Shown in pieces: positions 55,666-64,000 of a stretch of 64,000 bases of DNA. The stretch is from Gymnopus androsaceus JB14. Taxonomy: Eukaryota; Basidiomycota; Agaricomycetes; Agaricales; Omphalotaceae. Location of the stretch: the NCBI GenBank assembly GCA_009733575.1, contig ML769624.1, positions 1-64,000 of the forward strand. Direction: 5' to 3'. The notes beneath the pieces were generated by a model. The model searched no databases. It was not told the origin of the DNA and saw nothing but the letters and a program-made list of their open reading frames with translations. A program made the position numbers and the translations under genes. Within the stretch, counting starts at the first letter, position 1. Each line of letters begins with the position of its first letter.

Positions 55666-57420
55666 TTAAAGTACAGGGTCTATATATTGTTGTGAAATAT
55701 TTTCAAAATTTGTTCTAAAAGGTTTGATTACTTTAAAAATCCTGAAATTGTTCCTATGGGTTTTCCAAGTCTTGCATTCCTGATGCTCCTTATGTCTCTC
55801 CATTTCTTTCTTAGCCCATGCCACCCCAGTATCTGTTTTGAAACCCAAGTTCGGTCCAATCTCTTCCCAATCCTGGAGCTTCAGCCACCATCCATTTAAA
55901 GCATAACAATCTTGGGTCCTTGGTTTTTTATTTGGCGGTATATTGGAACCTTCAGTCTGTGGAACCTTCAACTCTTCAATGATTTCTCCAGGTTCAACAA
56001 AGCCTTGATATTGAATTGTCATTATGAAAGCAATGGATGATTTCAGGTTAACTTATGAATACTTGTTCTCAAATATCCAAATAATACAATCTCATCCTCA
56101 AAGGATAGATTGTCATCATAATATGCCAATTCTTCCTCCCCTTGTAAACAAATTCCCAGTTGGAATACATCTTGAGAAGGACCTTCAAATATCTTCTCTA
56201 AGATCACTGCTTTGTTCAAGGTGAACATCATAAGTAGAGCTGCTAACCCCCCACAAAGTGAGGCTGCTCTACCATGTTCGCTCCGAAGGAAAGAATTTCA
56301 TGAATGTATATAACCAAGGTATTCCTCCTTGGTGAACTTCTCCCATGGTGGATGCCATGGCAATAACTCTATCTCTTTCTCCCTAGACATTTGCAATGAG
56401 GACACAGATAGGTTCCTCTTTCAAGGTCCCTTGATTGCCAGGTAAAATGGACAGAATTCTGTGACCAGGTTGGTAATTACGGCTTGAATTGAATAGTTGC
56501 CATTAATCCAAGTCAACAATGCTACAAGTATGACTATTTGAGCATCCAGTATGATAAGTGTAAGCTTTTGGTCCTGCTGTGGATCCAGGATATAATGGAT
56601 GGTGCCATTGAGAATCTCCTTCCGAACACCTAGTGACCTGATGACTGTCTGGAATTGCTCTCGCTCATCCAATGGAAGCCAGATCTTTGATGGTATCTCA
56701 GCAATCGTCTTTGCTTCATTCATGATACCGAAAAAATCTTGGAGCACTTTTATTGGTACTGCAAGGTTTTCAACGGTTGTGCGCTCTGACCACAGAGGAT
56801 CCTGGTTTCACAAAGTTGCATGGGTTTCTGTATGGCGAAGTAATGATTGATAGGGCTATCTATCTTTACCATACCATAGTAAACTTGTGCCTGATCCATT
56901 GCAATGGTCAGCTCGTATGCTAAGGGCAACATTTCCTGTAGGTCTGAAGCCATATTGTCTAGTTCAGGAGTTGCTACATCAAAGAGTGGTGCTGTTTGCT
57001 CGTTGTCTAATGTCAACGGCTCCATGGTCAATGTTGGTTGTTGGGGGGTGGATGAGTTGGAGTCAGAATGTATTATGATGACATTTTGGAAGTCATGACA
57101 AAGACCCCATTCCAATCTTATATCATCAAAGCAACAATTCTCAGGTCCAAAATCAGCCCAGATTATGTCTTCATATCCCTTTGGCATCTTCTCTCATCTG
57201 TAAAACCTTGGGAATAGTGTTAAATTCCATACCCAGATGGTGATAACTGAAGTGGCAGAAGGATGTGGGCTTCTTGCGGATTAATGCAGCATGCTCTCAA
57301 TTTCTGCGCGGAATCTTGCTTTCTGTCTGCTTGTACTCTGCCAACCATTGTACATGTCTTTCAAAAAATGCTGGCATCCCTTCACCATCTAGCTGTCCAC
57401 TCCCTATTTCCACAGCACTT
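55666..57420 (-). pseudogene. Copy 2 of the multi-copy gene (N-terminus missing)
   Basis: From 57420 downward: VEIGSGQLDGEGMPAFFERH, GYEDIIWADFGPENCCFDDI, WGLCHDF, DNMASDLQEMLPLAYELTI and QVYYGMVKIDSP. Then WLPLDEREQFQTVIRSLGVR, SFLRSEHGRAASLCGGLAAL, YYDDNLSFEDEIVLFGYL and a C-terminal NGWWLKLQDWEEIGPNLGFK ... RNNFRIFK, with a stop at 55666. Frameshifts are needed. This is the only copy with a C-terminus. The upstream part is cut by the GGCAGCTGCC repeat at 57420. Function unknown. Confidence 0.5.
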
Positions 57421-58230
57421 CAGGCTACCACTAAATATGACCTAGTTAGGATAGAAAAATGATGTACCTAAACTATCCTAAGAGGTCCCTTTTTCTGGCA
57501 TTCTGCCCACCCATTATTTTCATGGGGCAGCTGCCCAAATTCACCAAGGCAGCTGCCCACCCCAGCCAACTTGACTGAAAACCACTGCCCTGCCCAACTT
57601 GTCACAGGTCACAGGTGTCCGGGGTCCTTCTGGGCAGCTGCCTGGTGTTTTTTTTTTGGATTTTGCCATGGGTTCCCTAACACTACTTTCCATGCAGTTC
57701 TGCATGGATATGATTGGTACGCCTGCTCCAATTGCTGCTACACTAATACAGCTCTAGGGCAGCTGCCTCTACATATTCCCCCTTTTTATCCATTGGCATT
57801 TTTACATGCTCGCCATATGAGGTGGGGGGTCCACCTCAGATAGGTCTATTTACATAGTACACCTGGGCAGCTGCCCACCCAGATTTGAAAGATTAAAACA
57901 AAATAGATATTCAAACTTATATAGTATTAAACCACTCTCTCCTTATGACATGCTACAAAATTTAGGATACATACATAAGTATGTAATAATCTAACTATTA
58001 AGTAGTGGAAATAATTGATTTAAGTTGTAGTTATGATTAGGGAGCTGCCCACCCAATCAAAGCTTCAAAAAAATACATACATAGTAAGCACTTAAACACA
58101 TTGTTTCTGTTACAGAGTAAGATTATTAAGCTATACATACATCTGGGCAGCTGCTCACCTCTCATTCAAGTGAGGGCAGCTGCCCACCTCTCCTTCAAGT
58201 GAGGGCAGCTGCCCACCCAGTTTTTCACCA
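57420..58230. repeat. GGCAGCTGCC repeat element
   Basis: The palindromic word GGGCAGCTGCCC (or GGCAGCTGCC) followed by ACCC occurs about ten times, in both arms and mostly in the same sense, separated by unique AT-rich sequence. The left start (CTTCAGGC-ACCACT, CCTAGTTAG) matches the copy at 45250. Confidence 0.65.
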
Positions 58231-58360
58231 CTTGGAGATTCACTTTAATCTTTAGACTTATACATTTCACTTATAACTGCATAGCATACATGAGTACATG
58301 GGCATACATGATAGATAGATAGATGTAACTAATGATGAAGGTACAATATGCGAAAAGTAA

Positions 58361-59381
58361 TTAATCACCACTCTTACATTTCGGGAGTTTCACTATAGGT
58401 CTTGAGAGTTGTGCTATGACTCTTGCGGCATCCTCATCACGCTTCCATTTCCTTCCTTGCCCACCCACTACCTTGCTTTGGTCCGCAATGTTCTTCTCCT
58501 TACCATGCTTCTTCCCATGCTCCCTATTAAGCCATGCTTGCTTTCTTGGCTGTTCCTCGTTTTCATCTGTCTCCTGCATCTCAACACATGCCTTTCGCAC
58601 AAAGCCTACCTTGTCCCTCCCCTTCCCTGCAATCTTCTTTGGGAGCCGCGTAGGCACTGAATCGGAGTCAACCTCCATGTCTCGACGAGGTCCCACAGTC
58701 TTCTTCTTCTTTGTGGGCTCTGCAGGGGCTGAGTCGGAATTGTGCTCCGCGTCTCAATGAGGTGCTAAAGTCTTCTTCTTCTTCACAGGCTCTGCAGGGA
58801 CTGAGTCGGAATCGTGATCCGCATCTCAACGAGGTGCCACAGTCTTCTTCTTCTTCACGGCTCTGCAGGCTGAGTCGGAATTTCTCTCTGCTCTGCAGTC
58901 GGAATTGTGCTCCGCGCTCAACGAGGTGCCACAGTCTTCTTCTTCTTTGTGGGCTCTGCAGGGGCTGAGTTGGAATTGTGCTCCGCATCTTGATGAGGTG
59001 CTAAAGTCTTCTTCTTCTTCACGGGCTCTGCAGGGGCTGAGTCGGAATCGTGATCCGCGTCTCAACGAGGTGCCACAGTCTTCTTCTTCTTCGCGGGCTC
59101 CGCAGGGCTGAGTCGGAATTGTGCTCCGCGTCTCAACAAGGTGCCACAGTCTTCTTCCTTCTTGTGGGCTCCACAGGGGCTGAGTCGGAATCATGCTCCG
59201 TGTCTCAACAAGGTGCTACAGTCTTCTTTTTCTGGCGCACAGCAGCAACAGAAGTGTCAGAATCGGACTCTCCCTCCTGCACTCGCTCCCAACGAACTGC
59301 AATGCTCCTGCCCACCTTTGTCTTGCAAGACTTGCGAGGCGCATCCGGTTCCGAGTCACTGTCTTCCTTCTCTGAGAACTC
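58361..59381 (-). pseudogene. C-terminal part of a large degenerate gene with Lys/Asp-Ser repeats
   Basis: Minus strand: the C-terminus (58700-58361) is basic and charged (RLPKKIAGKGRDKVGFVRK, VGGQGRKWKRDEDAARVIAQ). Before it lie tandem units of about 24 aa reading KKKKTVAPR and DSDSAPAEP, alternately basic and acidic, several containing stops. The same SDSEPDAPRKSCKTKVGRS module occurs here and at 60346-60450. The Mutator-like element at 59382 splits the gene. No function assigned; such repeats sugg­est a disordered nuclear protein. Confidence 0.45.
58690..59240. repeat. Coding minisatellite, unit about 70 bp
   Basis: About seven units carry CTGCAGGGGCTGAGTCGGAA, TCCGCGTCTCAACGAGGTG and CTTCTTCTTCTTC. 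Units differ by indels that shift the frame. Confidence 0.8.
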
Positions 59382-60324
59382 GGAAAAATCTATTCAGCAA
59401 CCCCCTTTCTCCGAGAAACCCCGGGTTCCTCGGGAAATCCTCTCGAAAAAGTGACTTGAGGGTTTCTCTGATGACTGGCCGAAACAGGCGCCCACTGAGA
59501 AGCGCCCGTGTGTCGACTTGAAAGAAAAACCACTATTTTAATAGATTTCGAGCTTTTTAATAGAAAGCTCAAGACCTCCAACGTTCGGATTCACAACTGC
59601 ACAATCCAGCTTTGATCACTTGTCTAGCACCACAACTCACAGTTGCGTGCGTGCTGCAAATACAGGGTGGAGGTGCAAGAAAAGGCAATTCGGGCATGCA
59701 ATACATCATACCTGAGGGAGTTGACAAAAACATGGAGTGTGGGAGATATGCGTGCTCATTGTCTTGTGCTTCATGGTAAATGATAATGTATTTGCATCTC
59801 ATGTAGTTATAAAGCCAATCAAATGTGGAATGGAATTCCTTGCTAGAGGTGATACATACAGCATGCGCAGCAATAACCAGTAACTCAAATTCGAAATCTG
59901 AGCAATGGCTAATGATGCTAACTGACAAATGCCTGGCCATAGAGGGGCTTGGCAGCCTATACATATGCAGAAGATGTAATGCAGGAAGACATGGCGCTGA
60001 GAGAGTGCAAGACACTGAGATTTGAAAGAGCTTGCTTACTTTCATTAGGACAACGTTAAGTAGAAGAACACTGAAACACACCTTTGGATTCAATTCTACC
60101 AGTTCGCTACCTTGATTTGGCTACAAAGGTTTGAGGGGCGGCAACAGAAATTAGCATTAGTTGGGCCATTCAAGGTGGAGACTGTCACGATCGTTGGAGT
60201 TCGTTGGAGACCACCGGCCGGTGATGGTGTTACTAAGCCGAGCCAGCACCTGGGTTCCTCAATAGTCAGGGTTTCTCGGAGGGGGGGTTTCTCTTAGAAA
60301 GGGGGTTTCCCAATAGATTTTTCC
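59382..60324. mobile_element. Mutator-like non-autonomous element, 943 bp
   Basis: TIRs of about 40 bp: GGAAAAATCTATT at both ends, then CAGCAACCCCCTTTC (left) or GGGAAACCCCCTTTC (right), then GAGAAACCCC. A perfect 9-bp duplication TGAGAACTC lies at 59373-59381 and 60325-60333. It carries a 174-codon minus-strand open frame (59569-60093) without recognised domain, perhaps captured host sequence. Termini are related to the elements at 17681 and 40189. Confidence 0.85.
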
Positions 60325-62420
60325 TGAGAACTCTCCCTCCTGCACTCACTCCCCACAAACTGCAATGCTCTTGCCCACCTTTGTCTTGCGAGACTCACGA
60401 GGTGCATCCGATTGCGAGTCACTGTCTTTCTTGTCTGAATCCTCTCTACCAACTGTCTTGGTGCTTTGTGCTCTCACGTATTCGACATACTTTTTGGAAT
60501 GAAGAACTTTTGTCAGCACCAGAGGTTCTTCATCACCCCTCGGCTGCTGCGTAACAATCCCAATGTTGGCTCTATCTGCCACACTTAGAGCTATCTCATC
60601 TAAATCAATGAAGCAAGATTAGTACTGTTAACCAAGCAAGAACCTAAACAAATCAACTGACTTTCATCCCACGGGACAAATCAAATGAGATCCTCTTCAA
60701 GCAACACCGTACGTTTTCTCATACTCCCCTCGTTACTGTCATCATCATATAAAGGCGCCATACCCTTGTCCTCATCCTCTACTGCTTCCCGCCTCGTCTC
60801 TCTAGCTTCCTGTTGCCAAAACTGAACTCGATCACCCATTATTGTCTTCAGATAATTTTTTTCCAATCCCTGAGACTGCTTGAAGACCACCGGGTGCACC
60901 AATTGCTTTTAGTCCCCGGGGATAGTTGACGAGTTTGATTTTCTCCTGGTAGCACATATCTGCGAAGGTGGACCCCCATTTCATCTGTGTAATGTTGCTG
61001 TTGGGGCACAACGTCTCTGAAATCCATAAGAACCATCAGTGAGGGAGGAACAAGTACAACTGAACAAGACTACTCATGTAAATCATGGATCCATATGTCT
61101 TTAACTAGAGTGCGTAAAGTGCCCTTATTGGTCTTATCATCCAAGCACTTGTTAATAATTTATTGCTTGTGCAGATCAAGCAATGCACCTTGCTTTGTGT
61201 GCATAAGCTGCACATGTATCATTGTGCCATAGTCAACACATCAATCCTTCATCTGCAATGGCTTATCTTCCTTCATACCAAGGTAGTAGGGATCTGATCC
61301 AAAAGCGACTGCTTGCGCAGAAACTCCATCAACTATCCACCCAAAAACACAAGACCAGACTTGGCGACCCTATAAACGGATAATGTGTTGATCAGTTAAA
61401 TGAGCCTGCAGTAAGAGAACATTGAAACTTACGCAATTGTTGAAAGGTCCCGCGATCTTAACTAGCTGCTTCTCGGAAACACCCTCCAAACATTTCTGAG
61501 CTGTTTGGCTGGCAATTGTAGTCGAATACCACTCCAGAATCTCCGAGAATTCCTCTTCAACATCATCCACCCTGTTGCACTTCTTATGATAGGCCACTCA
61601 AATCCTTTTCTTCAAATTGGCTGCTGACTTGTCCTGGCCCTTCATCATTCCCAGTCCATCGGGATGCATTGCATGTGCCTGGAATGCATTCCAGGGATTC
61701 AGCGCTCTGGTATCCAAGACGGTATCTCCTACAGCTAACAGAATTGCAGCGAATGTCTTGCCTTCTCTGTCTGCCAAGACTTGCAGGTTGTCGTGATACT
61801 TTTGATGAATGCCTTGTGCTTGAGCAATCGCCGACCTTGACAAATGTCCACCCTTATTCTTTGAATCCCCCTCTTCCCCCTCTTCATCATCATTGTTGTC
61901 ATTATTGGAGTTAGTTACAACAGGGGCAGGCACTTTCTTCTTTGGAAGAGCATGGGCGTTCTGTGAAGGTTGACTAGTTGGAACAGCAACAAGTTTGGTC
62001 ATCTTACTGCATGATTTATCTCGAGGATTCCCATTAGCGGGAGGTGCAGGACGAGGTGATTCTCTTGGGGATTAGCTGCTTTCCTCGACCCAGTAGGCAC
62101 CGTCGCAGAAGCCCGAGATTTTTGGGAAGGAAGGGGTGCAGGTACTTTCTTGCTAGCAAGCAGAGCTTGTTTCATCATGCCATTCTTGCTTTCATAATCC
62201 TATCCATCTCCTGGTCAGGTTTGTTGGGGAGAGTAGGTGGTCGAGATGGAGTGGGATGCGTTTCCTTCAGTCCCTCACAAGACTTGTCCACTTGATGATG
62301 GAGACGGTCAGCTTCAAGTTCTACCTGATCCTGCTCCTGCTCCAGCTCATCCTGCTCTTCATCTTCCTCCTCCTCCTCCACCTCCTGCTCTTCGTCTTCC
62401 TCCTCCTCCACCCCCTGCTC
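60325..62420 (-). pseudogene. Large degenerate multi-exon gene, central part
   Basis: Minus strand: an acidic run (EEEEEDEEQDELEQEQDQ, 62411 on) and RPPTLPNKPDQEMDRIMKA. Next is a 134-codon frame (62002-61598) with QGIHQKYHDNLQVLADREGK and ALNPWNAFQAHAMHPDGLGM, then EILEWYSTTIASQTAQKCLE and KQLVKIAGPFNN (61597-61430). A likely intron precedes AHLTDQHIIRL, followed by DYGTMIHVQLMHTKQGALLD and NKGTLRTLVKDIWIHDLHE (about 61200-61070). After an intron comes RDVVPQQQHYTDEMGVHLRR and the charged tail. Several stops indicate decay. It resembles uncharacterised multi-copy basidiomycete proteins; no function is known to me. Confidence 0.45.
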
Positions 62421-63834
62421 TTCATCTTACTCCTCCTCCTCCTCCTCCACGTCCCCCAATGTACTCCAACCTGATGCAACTTTGTATCCTGCAGATGGGC
62501 ACGGAGAGGAAGGTGGAACGCTCGAAGATGCAAGCCCGCCGGTTCAATATGGCTGATGGATCGGACTGGGGGATGGTTCTTTGCCATCCAAAGGTAGCAG
62601 CAAATCCTTGAACAAACGTACAAGGCTTTCCGGTGTGTCAGGAACCACCTCCTCCCGAGTGACTGCAGCGAACCGAGATAGAAACACTTTCTTTGTTTCT
62701 AGGGTAAGCACTTTCCTAGTCTCCTGGGACACCATTGATGTCTCCAGTGCCTCGAGGTATTCCGACATCCTTTTATCAGCAGCTTGCACTGTGCCAGCGT
62801 CCATAGCGGAGGCCATAGACATCTCCTGGTATAGCTCTGCATCCCAAATTCCTGTCCTGATGCTAGGAGGATCAGCTTTGGGAGTGTCTGGCTTGGTAGG
62901 AGTACAGGGAGGTGATTCAGGAGGAAAGAAAGATTGCACGTGAGGGGCTAGATTTGATGGAACGTTGGATGGAGGGCATGAAGCGGAATCCTCTTGGTGA
63001 AAAGAGAGCTTAAAGGTCATTTTGCATCCTTTGCCTTTGCGGAATGTAAATATTATTTCACAACTTATTAAGAGTTGATCTTACCACGTGTCTTTCCTTT
63101 TGCAGCCTTTAACCTGGGGAGGACTGACAGGGGGAGCTCTGCAATTGCTGCATCGATTTCATCACCAAGAGCCTCTGTGCCTCCGGTTCTCCAGGTCCAG
63201 ACCCATGATTCTCCCAAAAACCGGATGCAACTGCGCCTCAATGGAATTGTCGATCTTATTGAGGAATTCATCAACTTTACCTGCGGGCACCTCCTTGTCA
63301 TCTTCAAAGTATCGTTTGAGAAGAGCCCAGCCCTCTCTCCAAATGTCATTGTTTACCAAAGTCAACGTTGGTGCAGCAGGCGGAACATTGATAGTGTCCT
63401 GAGGACGTTTTTTGACACTGCACACTGAATCACAACTGATCCATTGGATATTTGCTGCTATGCATGTATGTGCAGTGAGTATTCACCCTGATAAGATTGG
63501 TTTTTCATGGTTGGTGGTCAATGAGTGAGTGGGTTACGGCGGAAAAATAACTGAGAAATGCGTGAGTATAAGTTCAACCAACGAGTACAGTCAGGGCTTA
63601 CCTAGCTTGATGAACAATGGAATATTATCATCAAGCAATCGTGATAACGACTCATGCGGCCCATTTCTGGAAACTCATTGTCTCCCATTCGTAGTTTAAG
63701 GTCATTGCAGGACCAACGGCACCTTGGAGAGCAGGCCTCATTAGGGTTCCAAGCGGTCCACCAATGTCACCTATTGTTTTCCTAAAACAGCGTTGTTGTG
63801 TCAGCTTTGACCTTCCTTTTTGGTTTAATTTCAC
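62421..63834 (-). pseudogene. Large degenerate gene, N-terminal part or separate gene
   Basis: Minus-strand pieces in order: IGDIGGPLGTLMRPALQGAV (63790-63650), NNDIWREGWALLKRYFEDDK and HPVFGRIMGLDLE (63425-63162), then a 158-codon frame MTFKLSFHQEDSASCPPSNV ... LSRFAAVTREEVVPDTPESL (63020-62544). Introns with GT-AG borders are plausible between them. A CCTCCT-rich tract (62360-62450) encodes the acidic run that follows. It may be the start of the gene continuing to 58361. Unknown function. Confidence 0.4.
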
Positions 63835-64000
63835 TCAATTTTTTCATCTATATACATGTTGTTAATCTGGACGCACCAGAGGCGTGTTTGATGGAGGATA
63901 GTAAGCTACATATATATACAGTTGGCTAAACTACTAACTGACTAACTACAGCATGGTAAATAACAATCTTCATAGGTAGATACAACATCGAAAAAGCAAG
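63835..64000. other. Right edge, nothing recognised
   Basis: AT-rich sequence with a short TATATATACA run near 63910; no gene visible before the window ends. Confidence 0.3.

Noticed and set aside
62300..62474. Plus-strand Leu/Pro-rich frames
   Set aside because: They are the complement of a Glu/Asp-rich coding run on the minus strand.

Overview
The window looks like a transposon-packed accessory region of a basidiomycete (Agaricomycete-type) nuclear genome. Reasons: short GT-AG introns of about 45-70 bp, a seven-helix membrane protein of the DUF6533 type, copies of uncharacterised multi-copy Agaricomycete-like families, and layers of nested Ty1/copia, LTR, hAT, pogo, Mutator-like and TA-target MITE elements. 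I cannot name the species.

Three host genes appear intact when their exons are joined by eye; each gives an uninterrupted frame: an MFS drug:H+ antiporter-like transporter (1130-3178, +, 535 aa, 9 exons), a short-chain dehydrogenase with a C-terminal membrane anchor (19124-20579, -, 334 aa, 9 exons), and a DUF6533-like membrane protein (42367-43668, -, 365 aa, 5 exons). Shorter gene scraps lie at 21030, 27232, 38430, 41594 and 44229.

Layout: 0-12 kb holds the transporter, a hAT transposase relic split by a pogo-like element, a copia relic and many MITEs and minisatellites. 12.2-17.6 kb is a complete LTR element (LTRs about 207 bp, target duplication GGTTT) with no recognisable pol, whose interior is made largely of consecutive perfect hairpins. 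Diverged copies of the same hairpin carry paired compensating changes, the most unusual signal here. 17.7-18.4 kb is a Mutator-like non-autonomous element. 19-21 kb holds the dehydrogenase. 21.8-34.8 kb holds two copia relics, a hAT C-terminus and several MITEs and foldbacks. 35-38.4 kb is a large inverted arrangement of subrepeats around a minisatellite. 39.9-41.6 kb is a copia RT split cleanly by a 934-bp Mutator-like element. 45.45-50.57 kb is a second complete LTR element with gag-like ORFs and no pol. 50.7-57.4 kb carries truncated tandem copies of one uncharacterised gene. 58.3-63.8 kb carries another large degenerate multi-exon gene, interrupted by a third Mutator-like element.

The three Mutator-like elements share terminal sequence and each has a perfect 9-bp target duplication. 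At least eight further elements show TIRs flanked by TA. All exon joins, TIRs and duplications were read by eye; no alignment or database search was possible.
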